Source of the DNA: Kineococcus sp. TRM81007
GTDB lineage: Bacteria > Actinomycetota > Actinomycetes > Actinomycetales > Kineococcaceae
Direction: 5' to 3'
NCBI RefSeq assembly: GCF_022669155.1
Contig: NZ_JALBVB010000052.1
Coordinates: forward strand, 138,124-194,318
DNA length: 56,195 bases
Below are positions 1-7,949 of the stretch, piece by piece (within the stretch, counting starts at the first letter, position 1; every line of letters starts with the position of its first letter). The notes beneath the pieces were generated by a model. It did no database searches, was not told the origin of the DNA, and was given only the letters and a program-made list of their open reading frames with translations. The translations under genes were made by a program, and so were the position numbers.

Positions 1-1
1 G

Positions 2-586
2 CGCGCCAGCGCACGCCTGCGCGAGCAGCTCGCCGTCACCCGGGCGCTGCAGGAACGTCTGGCCGAGGACGCCGTCCGCGACTCCCTGACGGGCCTGCAC
101 AACCGTCGCCACCTCGTGCAGGTGCTGGAACGGGCGCTGGCACGTGCGCGGGGGAGCGGGGACCCCCTGAGCGTCGTGCTCATCGACATCGACCACTTCA
201 AGGCGGTCAACGACACCCACGGCCACCGCGCCGGTGACGAGGTCCTGCGCGCGGTGGCCGACGAGCTGCGGGCGGGGTGCCGCGCCGACGACACCGTCGC
301 CCGCTACGGCGGCGAGGAGTTCGTGCTCGTCCTGCCCTCGACCTCCCGCGAGCAGGCCCTCGAGCGCACGGAGGAGCTGCGCCGCCGTCGTGCCGCGGGC
401 GCCGTCCGCCTGACGGGCCCGGTGCCGCACCCGCGGCAGGCCCCCGCGATCGCGGTGACGTTCTCCGCCGGCGTCGCCACCCACGCCGGGGACGGCACCG
501 ACGCGGACGGCCTGCTCGCCGCCGCCGACCGGGCTCTCTACGCCGCCAAGGCCGCTGGGCGCAACCAGGTCGCCGCCGCGCGGTGA
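2..586 (+). CDS. GGDEF-domain diguanylate cyclase, 3' part only
   Basis: The frame is open from the left edge, so the N-terminus (sensor or linker) lies outside the window and only about 194 residues are seen. The visible part begins with a short helical stretch and then the hallmark DSLTGLHNRRHL entry into a GGDEF domain. The metal-binding DIDHFKAVND segment follows, then the active-site loop RYGGEEF (a GGEEF variant accepted by active cyclases). An RxxD product-inhibition site (RADD) sits exactly five residues before GGEEF, as in feedback-inhibited enzymes. The predicted activity is synthesis of cyclic di-GMP from two GTP. What it senses cannot be told from here. The frame ends 94 bp before the transporter gene, with no sign of co-translation. 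Confidence 0.9.
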   Translation, partial: RASARLREQLAVTRALQERLAEDAVRDSLTGLHNRRHLVQVLERALARARGSGDPLSVVLIDIDHFKAVNDTHGHRAGDEVLRAVADELRAGCRADDTVARYGGEEFVLVLPSTSREQALERTEELRRRRAAGAVRLTGPVPHPRQAPAIAVTFSAGVATHAGDGTDADGLLAAADRALYAAKAAGRNQVAAAR

Positions 587-600
587 CGCCGCGCGGGTGC

Positions 601-620
601 CGCGTCAAGGACGCGTCAAG
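601..620 (+). promoter_or_regulatory. direct repeat with 11-bp pitch upstream of ktrB-like gene
   Basis: The 9-mer cgcgtcaag occurs at 601-609 and again at 612-620, so the two copies are one helical turn apart. They lie about 60 bp upstream of the transporter start. Tandem half-sites at 11-bp spacing are typical of OmpR/PhoB-family response regulator operators. The assignment is inference from spacing alone. Confidence 0.3.
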
Positions 621-680
621 ATCGGCGTGCGCGAGCACCAGCGGCGACGGTGCGCGCGCGGCGGCTGGCACCGTGGGGCG

Positions 681-2093
681 GTGACGAGCACGACCTCCCG
701 CGCCGGGAGCGCCGACGGCGCCGGTCCTCCCCGCCGCGCGCAGCGCCCCGCTCGAGCGTGGCGGACCCGCTCCAGCCCCCACCCGGCGCAGCTGACCGTC
801 GCCGGCTTCGCCGTCGGCGTCCTGGTCGGCACCGCCCTGCTGCTGCTGCCGTTCTCGCACCGCGAGGGTGTGCGCACCACCGTCGTGGAGGCGCTGTTCA
901 CCGCCACCTCGGCGCTGTGCGTCACCGGCCTGGCCGTCGTGGACACCCCCACGCACTGGTCCACCGCCGGGCAGGTCGTCATCCTCGTGCTCATCCAGGT
1001 CGGCGGCTTCGGCATCATGGCGCTGGCCTCCCTGCTGGGGGTGCTCATCACGCACCGCCTGGGGCTGCGCGGCCGGATGGCCGCCGCCGCCGAGACGAGG
1101 ACCGTGCAGGCCGGGGACGTGCGCGCCCTGCTCGTCGGCATCGCCCGCCTCAGCCTGGTCGTGGAGGCGGTCACCGCCGCGCTGCTGGCCGCCCGCTTCG
1201 CCCTCGGCTACGGCGAACCGCTGCCGCGCGCGCTGTGGCTGGGGGTCTTCCACTCCGTCTCGGCGTTCAACAACGCCGGCTTCGCCCTCTACAGCGACAG
1301 CCTGGTCCGCTTCGCCACCGACCCGTGGATCTGCGTGCCGATCGCCGTCGCCGTCGTGCTGGGCGGCATCGGCTTCCCGGTGCTCTTCGAGCTGCGCCGG
1401 CACCTGCGCACCCCGGCGCGCTGGAGCCTGCACACCAAGGCCACCCTGCTCGGCACCGCCGTGCTGCTGCCCGCCGGCGCAGCGTTCTTCACGCTCGCCG
1501 AGTGGGGCAACCCCGGCACCCTCGGCCCGATGAGCGTGCCCGGCAAGCTGCTGGCGGGCGCCTTCCAGGGCGTCATGCCCCGCACCGCCGGGTTCAACAG
1601 CGTCGACGTCGCCCAGATGAACACCGGCACCTGGCTGGGCACCGACGTGCTCATGTTCATCGGCGGCGGCAGCGCCGGCACCGCCGGCGGCATCAAGATC
1701 ACCACGTTCCTGGTGCTGCTGTTCGTCATCGTCTCCGAGGCGCGCGGCGACGACGACGTCCTCGCCTTCGGCCGCCGGCTGCCGCGCGGGGTGCAGCGCC
1801 AGGCCCTCACCGTGGCGCTGCTGGGCGTGGCGGCCGTCGTCCTGCCCGCCGTCGCCTTCGCCCTGACGACGCCGTTCACCCTCGACCGCATCCTCTACGA
1901 GGTCGTCTCCGCCTTCGCCACCGTGGGGCTGTCCACCGGCATCACCGCCCAGTTGCCCGTGCCGCACCAGCTCGTCCTGGTGGCGCTGATGTTCCTGGGG
2001 CGCACCGGCACCATCACCCTGGCCACCGCCCTGGCCCTGCGCAGCAGGCCCCGGCTGTACCGGCTGCCGCCCGAGCGGCCCATCGTCGGCTGA
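681..2093 (+). CDS. ktrB: TrkH/KtrB-family potassium uptake membrane subunit
   Basis: This 470-residue integral membrane protein has the four pore repeats of the SKT superfamily. The four selectivity-filter segments are visible in order: SALCVTGLAVVDT, SAFNNAGFAL, MPRTAGFNSVD and FATVGLSTG, each with the expected glycine. It should import K+ (possibly with Na+) and normally works with a cytoplasmic RCK subunit (KtrA/TrkA). No such subunit is encoded in this window. I chose the GTG at 681. An upstream start at 597 would add 28 Arg-rich residues that look non-coding. The N-terminal ~30 residues are polar, followed directly by the first hydrophobic helix. The downstream neighbour is a convergent CBS-domain gene. 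KtrB versus TrkH is a subfamily call. Confidence 0.85.
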   Translation: MTSTTSRAGSADGAGPPRRAQRPARAWRTRSSPHPAQLTVAGFAVGVLVGTALLLLPFSHREGVRTTVVEALFTATSALCVTGLAVVDTPTHWSTAGQVVILVLIQVGGFGIMALASLLGVLITHRLGLRGRMAAAAETRTVQAGDVRALLVGIARLSLVVEAVTAALLAARFALGYGEPLPRALWLGVFHSVSAFNNAGFALYSDSLVRFATDPWICVPIAVAVVLGGIGFPVLFELRRHLRTPARWSLHTKATLLGTAVLLPAGAAFFTLAEWGNPGTLGPMSVPGKLLAGAFQGVMPRTAGFNSVDVAQMNTGTWLGTDVLMFIGGGSAGTAGGIKITTFLVLLFVIVSEARGDDDVLAFGRRLPRGVQRQALTVALLGVAAVVLPAVAFALTTPFTLDRILYEVVSAFATVGLSTGITAQLPVPHQLVLVALMFLGRTGTITLATALALRSRPRLYRLPPERPIVG

Positions 2094-2122
2094 CGCGCCC
2101 CCGGGACCGCACCGGGTGCGAG

Positions 2123-2192
2123 CGCCGCGTCACGGGCGCCGCGTCACGGGCGCCGCGTCACGGGCGCCGCGTCACGGGCGCCGCGTCACGGG
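2123..2192. repeat. 14-bp tandem repeat, five perfect copies
   Basis: The unit cgccgcgtcacggg is repeated five times without mismatch (2123-2136, 2137-2150, 2151-2164, 2165-2178, 2179-2192). It fills most of the gap between the convergent ktrB-like and CBS-BON genes. The last copy contains the TGA stop of the reverse-strand CBS-BON gene. No other gene or hairpin terminator is seen in this gap. Confidence 0.9.
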
Positions 2193-2830
2193 CGCGAGCG
2201 CCCCACCGGCTGGTCGATGGAGACGTGCTCGTCCACCCCGGACACGTGCACCACCCCGGGCACGGTGCGCAGCAGCACCGCCGCGATGCGCCGCTGCCCG
2301 GGGTCGTGCACCCCGTCCAGCGTCACCACCCCGTCCTCCACCTGCACCCGCCACGGCTGCCCCGGCAGGTCGTCCGCCAGCCGTGCCAGCGCCGCCTCGC
2401 GCACGTCCTCGTCCGGGTGCGCGATCGTGCGCAGCACGTCGCGGCGCGCCAGGATCCCCACCACGCGGCGCCCCTCGCACACGGGTGCGGCGTGGATGCC
2501 GTGGTCCAGCAGCAGCGCCGCCGCCGTGGCCAGGTCCGTGCGCGGCTCCACCGTCAGCGGCCGCGTCGTCATCACCTCCGCGACCGTGCGCGGCGGTGCC
2601 GCACCGTCACCGCTGTCGCCGTCGCGGTCCAGCTCGCGGCTGCGCGGGTCGGCGCCCAGGCGCTCGCGCAGCAGGTCGCTCTCGCTGACCATGCCCACCA
2701 GGTGCCCGTCGGCGTCCAGCACCGGCACCGAGGAGATGCGGTGGTGCAGCAGGGTGCGCGCCGCGTGCGCCACCTCGTCGTCGTCCAGCACGGTCACCAC
2801 CGGGACCGTCATCGCCTCGCGGACCAGCAC
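2186..2830 (-). CDS. tandem CBS-domain protein with C-terminal BON domain
   Basis: The 214-residue product has two CBS motifs. The first (VREAMTVPVVTVLDDDEVAHAA through VGMVSESDLLRERLG) occupies about residues 3-60. The second (VAEVMTTRPLTVEPRTDL through VVGILARRDVLRTI) occupies about 80-140. A C-terminal BON-like segment (VQVEDGVVTLDGVHDPGQRR) follows. CBS pairs bind adenosyl ligands and BON domains usually bind membranes or other partners, so a signalling role is likely, but no target is known. The GTG at 2830 is preceded by a good GGGAGG site. An upstream extension to 3145 would run into the divergent methyltransferase gene and is rejected. The gene reads toward the potassium transporter, and CBS domains often regulate ion transport, but a link is only suggestive. 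Confidence 0.8.
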   Translation of the reverse strand: MLVREAMTVPVVTVLDDDEVAHAARTLLHHRISSVPVLDADGHLVGMVSESDLLRERLGADPRSRELDRDGDSGDGAAPPRTVAEVMTTRPLTVEPRTDLATAAALLLDHGIHAAPVCEGRRVVGILARRDVLRTIAHPDEDVREAALARLADDLPGQPWRVQVEDGVVTLDGVHDPGQRRIAAVLLRTVPGVVHVSGVDEHVSIDQPVGRSRP

Positions 2831-2970
2831 CCCGACCACCTCCCGGCGCGCCGCGACCCTCGCAGCGCTCCCGCTCCCGATGGTGGCGCCTGCGCGCGCC
2901 GACCGCCAGGGCCGCGGGTCGCGGGTCGCGGCCGGTCCCGCGCGCTGCGCGCGTGGTGCGTGGCGGTCGC

Positions 2971-2976
2971 TAGTCT
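2971..2976 (+). promoter_or_regulatory. candidate -10 box for methyltransferase gene
   Basis: TAGTCT lies 55 nt upstream of the GTG at 3032 in the divergent 201-bp gap between the CBS-BON gene and the methyltransferase gene. No convincing -35 was seen. Confidence 0.35.
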
Positions 2977-3031
2977 CGCCTCCCACCCGTGCGCCCGGAG
3001 GGGCGCCAGAGCACCCGGGAGCGAACGCACC

Positions 3032-3718
3032 GTGCACGGCGAGCCAGCACCCGACGCGACGGGGCCCGAGCAGAACGAGGCCATCGGGCTCTACTACGAC
3101 GACTTCGCCCCGCACTACGTGCCGGGGTGGCGTTCCCTGGAGCACTACGGCCCCCTGGTCGCGGACTTCCTGCTGCGCACCGTGACGCCCGAGTGCCGGG
3201 TGCTCGACGTCGGGTGCGGGCCGGGGCAGCTGACGAGGGACCTCGCCCCGGACGTCTCCGTCACGGGGATCGACCTGTCACCGCGGATGCTCGCGGTCGC
3301 GCGCGCCGCCCGGCCCGGGGGCCGGTACGTGCGGCACGACTTCCACGACCCGCTGCCGGACGACCGGGGCCGCTTCGACGTCGTCGTCGCCGTGGGGTGC
3401 CTGGAGTTCTGCCGCGACCTCACCGCGACGCTGCGCAACCTCGCCGACGCGTGCGCGCCCGGGGCGCGACTGCTGGTGGGGGTCGTCGAGGACCGCGACG
3501 CGCGCGAGCCCGGTCGTTCCCGGCGCGCGTTCTCCGAGGACGGCCTGCCGGGGATCGACATGCACAGCTACGACGCCACCGCGCAGCTGGGAGCGGTCAC
3601 GGCCGCGGGGCTGTCCCCCTGGTCGTACCGGTTCGTGCCGGCCTGGCGGCACGAGGAGTACTCCTACGTCGTGCGGTACGGGCTGTGGGAACTGCGGAAG
3701 GACGCGCCGGGCACGTGA
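3032..3718 (+). CDS. class I SAM-dependent methyltransferase
   Basis: The 228-residue protein carries the SAM-binding motif I VLDVGCGPGQLT (about residues 53-64), followed by acidic motif GIDLSPRMLAVAR and the motif IV region RFDVVVAVGCLEF. This is the Methyltransf_11/25 type that acts on small molecules or lipids. The substrate is unknown. The GTG at 3032 is preceded by GGGAG at suitable spacing. A longer frame upstream exists only because of the high GC and is ignored. The gene stands alone, divergent from the CBS-BON gene, and is followed 125 bp later by an acyl-CoA dehydrogenase with its own ribosome-binding site. The family is certain and the function open. Confidence 0.8.
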   Translation: MHGEPAPDATGPEQNEAIGLYYDDFAPHYVPGWRSLEHYGPLVADFLLRTVTPECRVLDVGCGPGQLTRDLAPDVSVTGIDLSPRMLAVARAARPGGRYVRHDFHDPLPDDRGRFDVVVAVGCLEFCRDLTATLRNLADACAPGARLLVGVVEDRDAREPGRSRRAFSEDGLPGIDMHSYDATAQLGAVTAAGLSPWSYRFVPAWRHEEYSYVVRYGLWELRKDAPGT

Positions 3719-3843
3719 GGCCCGGCGGCGCCGGCGGGACGCCCCGGCCGGTCGCCCCCGGTGTCCACAGCCCCCGCGGGAGCGTTGCAGACTGGGGGAG
3801 CGTGGCGCACCGGCGCGCCACCGGTACCGCGACGGAGAGCCTC

Positions 3844-5022
3844 GTGACCGACCTGCTCACCAGCGACTTCTACGCCTTCCAGGCCGACGCCCTCACGCCC
3901 CGCGAGCAGGAGTCCGTGCTCGCCCTGCGCGAGTACCTCGAGAGGGAGGTGCGCCCGATCGCCGACGAGTGCTGGGTGCGCGCGGAGTTCCCCCGGCAGG
4001 TCGTCGTGCCGCTGGCCGAGCTCGGCTGCTACGGCGCGGCGTGGCCGGAGACGCGACGCTTCGCCGGCTCCGCCGTGCACCGCGGCTGGGTCGCCCTGGA
4101 ACTGGCGCGCGTGGACGCCTCCATCGCCACCTTCGTCGGCGTCACCAACGGGCTGGCCATGGGCTCGATCGCGCAGACCGGCTCGCCCGAGCAGCGCGCG
4201 CACTGGCTGCCGCCCATGGCCCGCGGCGAGCTCGTCGGCGCCTTCGCCCTGACCGAACCCGGCTCCGGCTCCGACGTGGCCGGGGGCCTGAGCACCACCG
4301 CGCGCCGCGAGGGCGGGCAGTGGGTCCTCGACGGCGCCAAGCGCTGGATCGGCAACGCCACCTTCGCCGACGTCGTCGTCGTGTGGGCCCGCGACGTCGC
4401 CGACGGGCAGGTGAAGGGCTTCCTCGTCACGAAGGGCACCCCCGGCTTCACCGCCACCAGGATCGAGGACAAGACCGCGCTGCGCACCGTGCAGAACGCC
4501 GACGTCGTGCTCGAGGGCGTGCGCGTGCCTGAGGAGCGCCGCCTGGCGAACGCCCGGTCCTTCAAGGACACCGCGGCCGTGCTGCGCCTGACCCGCGCCG
4601 AGGTCGCCTGGCAGGCCGTCGGCGTGGCCATGGGCGCCTACGAGGCCGCGCTGGCGTACGCGCTGCGGCGCGAGCAGTTCGGCCGGCCCATCGCCGCCCA
4701 CCAGCTCGTGCAGGACCTGCTCGTGCGCAGCCTGGGCGACATCACCGCCTCCCTGGCGCTGTGCGTGCAGGTCTCCCGGCTGCTCGACGCCGGCCGGCAG
4801 CACGACGCGCACTCCGCGCTCGCCAAGGCGTACACCACCACCCGGATGCGCGAGACCGTCGCCCGCTGCCGCGAGGTCCTCGGCGGCAACGGGATCGTGC
4901 CCGGGCACGGCGTGGCGCGGTACTTCGCCGACGCGGAGGCGGTCTACTCCTACGAGGGCACGAGGGAGGTCAACACCCTCATCGTCGGGCGCGCGATCAC
5001 CGGGCACGCCGCGTTCGCGTGA
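3844..5022 (+). CDS. acyl-CoA dehydrogenase, glutaryl-CoA dehydrogenase-like
   Basis: The 392-residue length is typical of FAD acyl-CoA dehydrogenases. Seen in order: the N-terminal helical domain, the FAD/substrate signature AFALTEPGSGSDVAG (about residues 135-149), the beta domain with GAKRWIGNATFADV, and the C-terminal helical domain with REQFGRPIAAHQLVQ. The catalytic base is in YSYEGTREVN (Glu371). The glutamate position and the overall pattern (GGNGIVPGHGVARYF, YEGT) resemble glutaryl-CoA dehydrogenases, which oxidise and decarboxylate glutaryl-CoA to crotonyl-CoA. A general short-chain acyl-CoA role cannot be excluded. The GTG start is supported by a GGAGA site. It is monocistronic, with no partner beta-oxidation genes nearby. 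Confidence 0.82.
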   Translation: MTDLLTSDFYAFQADALTPREQESVLALREYLEREVRPIADECWVRAEFPRQVVVPLAELGCYGAAWPETRRFAGSAVHRGWVALELARVDASIATFVGVTNGLAMGSIAQTGSPEQRAHWLPPMARGELVGAFALTEPGSGSDVAGGLSTTARREGGQWVLDGAKRWIGNATFADVVVVWARDVADGQVKGFLVTKGTPGFTATRIEDKTALRTVQNADVVLEGVRVPEERRLANARSFKDTAAVLRLTRAEVAWQAVGVAMGAYEAALAYALRREQFGRPIAAHQLVQDLLVRSLGDITASLALCVQVSRLLDAGRQHDAHSALAKAYTTTRMRETVARCREVLGGNGIVPGHGVARYFADAEAVYSYEGTREVNTLIVGRAITGHAAFA

Positions 5023-5079
5023 GCGCGCGGCCGCTGCGGCCGGGTGCGACCGGGCGGTGCGGGTGCGCGCACCCCGCCG

Positions 5080-5109
5080 TTGCCGCTGGTCGAGGGGTGT
5101 CGCTAGGTT
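5080..5109 (+). promoter_or_regulatory. promoter for mihF operon
   Basis: A TTGCCG -35 (5080-5085), an 18-bp spacer and a TAGGTT -10 (5104-5109) lie about 80 bp upstream of the mihF start. This is the expected housekeeping sigma arrangement. Confidence 0.5.
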
Positions 5110-5190
5110 GCCGCGCACGCCCTGACCAGCTGCGCCGACCCGCCTGCTGACCAGCGGGCCAGCCCCAGCCGGACGACCCGAGGTGACACC

Positions 5191-5610
5191 GTGGCCCTGC
5201 CTCCCCTGACCGCCGAACAGCGCGCCGCCGCCCTGGAGAAGGCGGCCGCCGCCCGTCGCGAGCGCGCGGAGGTGAAGAACCGGCTGAAGTACGCCGGCGG
5301 CTCCCTGGAGGAGGTCGTCAAGGAGGGCCAGGAGAACGAGGTCCTGGGCAAGATGAAGGTCTCCGCGCTGCTGGAGTCGCTGCCCAACGTCGGCAAGGTC
5401 CGCGCCCGGCAGATCATGGCCGAGATCGGCATCTCCGAGTCGCGGCGGGTGCGCGGGCTGGGCGCGCACCAGATCGCCGCCCTCGTGGAGCGCTTCGGCC
5501 AGGGGTCCGCACCGGCCGGCGACGGGGACGGCGCCGACGGCCGGGACGGCGCGCCCGAGGCGAACGGGAGCTCCCGCGCGGCCGCGAACGGGAGCGCACC
5601 GCGACCGTGA
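5191..5610 (+). CDS. mihF: actinobacterial integration host factor MihF
   Basis: The 139-residue basic protein is a nucleoid-associated DNA-binding protein unrelated in fold to proteobacterial IHF. The core (about residues 5-105) has the family pattern [19 protein letters not shown] and the helix-two-turn-helix segment [18 protein letters not shown], then [21 protein letters not shown]. Family members are usually about 105 residues, so the acidic/Gly/Ala tail after residue 110 ([21 protein letters not shown]) is an extension of low complexity. The GTG at 5191 has only a weak Shine-Dalgarno (GAGGTGACACC). The stop overlaps the gmk start by 4 nt (GTGA), so the two are translationally coupled, as in most actinobacteria. 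Confidence 0.95.
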   Translation: MALPPLTAEQRAAALEKAAAARRERAEVKNRLKYAGGSLEEVVKEGQENEVLGKMKVSALLESLPNVGKVRARQIMAEIGISESRRVRGLGAHQIAALVERFGQGSAPAGDGDGADGRDGAPEANGSSRAAANGSAPRP

Positions 5611-6200
5611 GCGACCCGCAGCACCACCCGCACGCCCCCGGCCCGGCGCGCCTGACCGTGCTGGCCGGACCCACCGCCGTCGGCAAGGGCACCGTCTCGG
5701 CTGACCTGCGCCACCGCTACCCGCAGGTGTGGATCTCCGTGTCGGCCACCACCCGGCCCCAGCGCCCCGGCGAGGTCGACGGGGTGCACTACCACTTCGT
5801 GTCCGAGGAGACCTTCGACGGCTACGTCGAGCGCGGCGAGCTGCTGGAGTGGGCCCGCGTGCACGGCCGGCACCGCTACGGCACCCCCCGCGGCCCGGTG
5901 GAGCAGGTGCTGGCCTCCGGGCGCCCGGCGCTGCTGGAGATCGACCTGGCCGGCGCCCGGCAGGTGCGCGAGGCCATGCCCGAGGCCCGGTTCGTCTTCC
6001 TCGCCCCGCCCAGCTGGGAGGAGCTGGTGCGCCGCCTGGTCGGGCGCGGCACCGAGGACGCCGAGGAGCGCGAGCGGCGCCTGAGCACCGCGCGCGTGGA
6101 GCTGGCCGCCGAGCCGGAGTTCGACGTGACGATCTACAACGACGACGTGCGCCGCGCCACCGACGAGCTGGTCACCTGGATGGGCGTGCCCACCGCGTAG
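5607..6200 (+). CDS. gmk: guanylate kinase
   Basis: This 197-residue cytoplasmic enzyme phosphorylates GMP/dGMP to GDP/dGDP with ATP. The P-loop GPTAVGKGT is at residues 21-29. The GMP-binding segment [21 protein letters not shown] and the LLEWARVHG region follow, then the lid region with [17 protein letters not shown]. Length and order match the family. The start overlaps mihF by 4 nt. The TAG stop lies inside a short 15-bp repeat array that places two further in-frame TAG codons immediately downstream. Confidence 0.97.
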   Translation: MSDPQHHPHAPGPARLTVLAGPTAVGKGTVSADLRHRYPQVWISVSATTRPQRPGEVDGVHYHFVSEETFDGYVERGELLEWARVHGRHRYGTPRGPVEQVLASGRPALLEIDLAGARQVREAMPEARFVFLAPPSWEELVRRLVGRGTEDAEERERRLSTARVELAAEPEFDVTIYNDDVRRATDELVTWMGVPTA

Positions 6201-6240
6201 GACCCCACCGCGTAGGACCCCACCGCGTAGGACCCCACCG
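6186..6240. repeat. 15-bp direct repeats carrying the gmk stop codon
   Basis: The unit gaccccaccgcgtag occurs perfectly at 6201-6215 and 6216-6230. It is preceded by an imperfect copy (6186-6200) that forms the last gmk codons and is followed by a partial copy (6231-6240). The period is five codons, so TAG recurs in the gmk frame at 6198, 6213 and 6228. Confidence 0.85.
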
Positions 6241-6285
6241 TCCGGGCCGGCCACCTGGCGTGGGCGCCGCACCCGCCGGACCTCG

Positions 6286-6291
6286 TAGGAT
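6286..6291 (+). promoter_or_regulatory. candidate -10 box for rpoZ
   Basis: TAGGAT lies 54 nt upstream of the rpoZ start in the 145-bp gap after gmk. It suggests a separate promoter for rpoZ-coaBC-metK. No clear -35 is seen. Confidence 0.4.
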
Positions 6292-6345
6292 GGGGTCCGT
6301 CTGCCCGCCGCCCGGCGGGGACGTCCCGAACCGAGGAGAGCCACC

Positions 6346-6609
6346 GTGGCTGGAACCGTCGCGTCGCCCGAGGGCATCACCAACCCGCCCATCGACGACC
6401 TGCTGACGGCCGCCGACTCCAAGTACGCGCTGGTCATCTACGCGGCCAAGCGCGCCCGGCAGATCAACGCCTACTACTCGCAGCTGGGCGAGGGGCTGCT
6501 GGAGTACGTCGGCCCGCTGGTGGAGACCCACGTGCAGGAGAAGGCCCTGTCCGTGGCGATGCGCGAGATCAACGAGGGCATGCTGACCTCGGAGCCCGTC
6601 GAGCAGTGA
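6346..6609 (+). CDS. rpoZ: RNA polymerase omega subunit
   Basis: The 87-residue protein has the actinobacterial omega pattern [37 protein letters not shown]. It binds the beta' subunit and aids RNA polymerase assembly. The GTG start is preceded by a good GAGGAG site (leader sequence ending in gaggagagccacc). The stop overlaps the coaBC start by 4 nt (GTGA). The length is normal for actinobacteria. Confidence 0.96.
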   Translation: MAGTVASPEGITNPPIDDLLTAADSKYALVIYAAKRARQINAYYSQLGEGLLEYVGPLVETHVQEKALSVAMREINEGMLTSEPVEQ

Positions 6610-7949
6610 GCCCCACCGCGCCCCCGGGCGGCCCGCGCCGGGTCGTCCTGGGGGTCGCCGGCGGCATCGCCGCCTACAAGGCGGCGCTGCTGCTGCGCGA
6701 GCTGACCGAGTCCGGGCACGAGGTCACCGTCGTGCCCACCGCGGCCGCCGAGCGCTTCGTCGGCCGCGCCACGTTCGAGGCCCTGTCCGGGCGCCGGGTT
6801 GCCCACGACGTGTGGACCGGTGCCGAGGAGGTCCCGCACGTGCGGCTGGGCCGGCACGCCGACCTCGTCGTCGTCGCCCCCGCCACCGCCGACCTGCTCG
6901 CACGCGCCGCGCACGGCCTGGCCGACGACCTGCTGACCAACGTGCTGCTGACGGCCACCTGCCCGGTGCTGCTGGCACCGGCCATGCACACCGAGATGTG
7001 GCTGAACCCGGCCGTGCAGGCCAACGTCGCCCTGCTGCGCTCGCGCGGGGTCACGGTGCTCGAACCGGCCTCCGGGCGCCTGACCGGCGCCGACTCCGGG
7101 CCGGGCCGGCTGCCCGAACCGGCCGAGATCGCCGCCGCCTGCCGCCGCCTGCTCGGCTCCGGCGCCCGCGGCCACGACCTGGCCGGCCGGCGCGTCGTCG
7201 TCTCCGCCGGCGGCACCCGCGAGCCCCTGGACCCGGTGCGCTACCTGGGCAACCGCTCCTCGGGGCGGCAGGGCGTGGCGCTGGCCGCCGCCGCGGCCGC
7301 CCGCGGGGCGCACGTGACGCTGGTGGCCGCGCACCTGCAGGTGCCCGCCCCCGCGGCCGTGGAGGTGGTGCCCGTGGGTACCGCCCTGGAGCTGCGCGAC
7401 GCCGTCGTGGCCGCCGCCGCGGACGCCGACGCGGTCGTCATGGCCGCGGCCGTGGCCGACTTCCGCCCCGCCACCCGCGCGGACAGCAAGATCAAGAAGT
7501 CCGACGACCCCGCCCGCGACCCCGTGGTGGTCCTGGAGCGCAACCCCGACGTCCTGGCCGGCCTCGTCACCGCCCGCGCCGCCGCGCAGGGAGCCGGCGG
7601 GGGAGCCGGCGGGGGTGGCGCTCGCCGCCCCGTCATCGCCGGCTTCGCCGCCGAGACGGGTGACGAGACGGGCAGCGTCCTGGAGCACGGCCGCGCCAAG
7701 CTGGCCCGCAAGGGCTGCGACCTGCTGGTGCTCAACGAGGTGGGGGAGGGGCGCGGCTTCGGCACCGCCACCAACGCCGTCGTGCTGCTGGGCGCCGATG
7801 GCACCGAGCGCACCGTGCCCGAGGCCAGCAAGGACGTCGTCGCCGACGCGGTGTGGGACGCGCTGGTGCCTATGCTGACCGCGATCACCCCCGCGGCCGA
7901 CGACGCCGCCGAGAACGCCGCCGAGAACCCCGAGACTGGAGCCCCGTGA
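6606..7949 (+). CDS. coaBC: bifunctional phosphopantothenoylcysteine decarboxylase / phosphopantothenate-cysteine ligase
   Basis: The 447-residue enzyme makes 4'-phosphopantetheine for coenzyme A. The N-terminal CoaC flavoprotein half (residues ~12-185) shows [19 protein letters not shown], the [22 protein letters not shown] segment and the PAMHTEMW substrate loop. The C-terminal CoaB half (~195-425) shows [32 protein letters not shown] and the conserved lysine segment SKIKKS. A Gly/Ala-rich insertion ([13 protein letters not shown], about residues 330-342) interrupts the CoaB domain before the [11 protein letters not shown] motif. The gene overlaps rpoZ upstream and metK downstream by 4 nt each. 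Confidence 0.96.
   Translation: MSPTAPPGGPRRVVLGVAGGIAAYKAALLLRELTESGHEVTVVPTAAAERFVGRATFEALSGRRVAHDVWTGAEEVPHVRLGRHADLVVVAPATADLLARAAHGLADDLLTNVLLTATCPVLLAPAMHTEMWLNPAVQANVALLRSRGVTVLEPASGRLTGADSGPGRLPEPAEIAAACRRLLGSGARGHDLAGRRVVVSAGGTREPLDPVRYLGNRSSGRQGVALAAAAAARGAHVTLVAAHLQVPAPAAVEVVPVGTALELRDAVVAAAADADAVVMAAAVADFRPATRADSKIKKSDDPARDPVVVLERNPDVLAGLVTARAAAQGAGGGAGGGGARRPVIAGFAAETGDETGSVLEHGRAKLARKGCDLLVLNEVGEGRGFGTATNAVVLLGADGTERTVPEASKDVVADAVWDALVPMLTAITPAADDAAENAAENPETGAP

Noticed and set aside
207-1967. Long minus-strand open frame across the GGDEF and ktrB genes
   Set aside because: It overlaps two genes with clear motifs and encodes only repetitive Gly/Ala/Glu-rich sequence. It is a by-product of GC-rich codon third positions.
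2831-3145. N-terminal extension of the CBS-BON protein
   Set aside because: It would overlap the divergent methyltransferase start and promoter, and the added residues do not resemble any domain.
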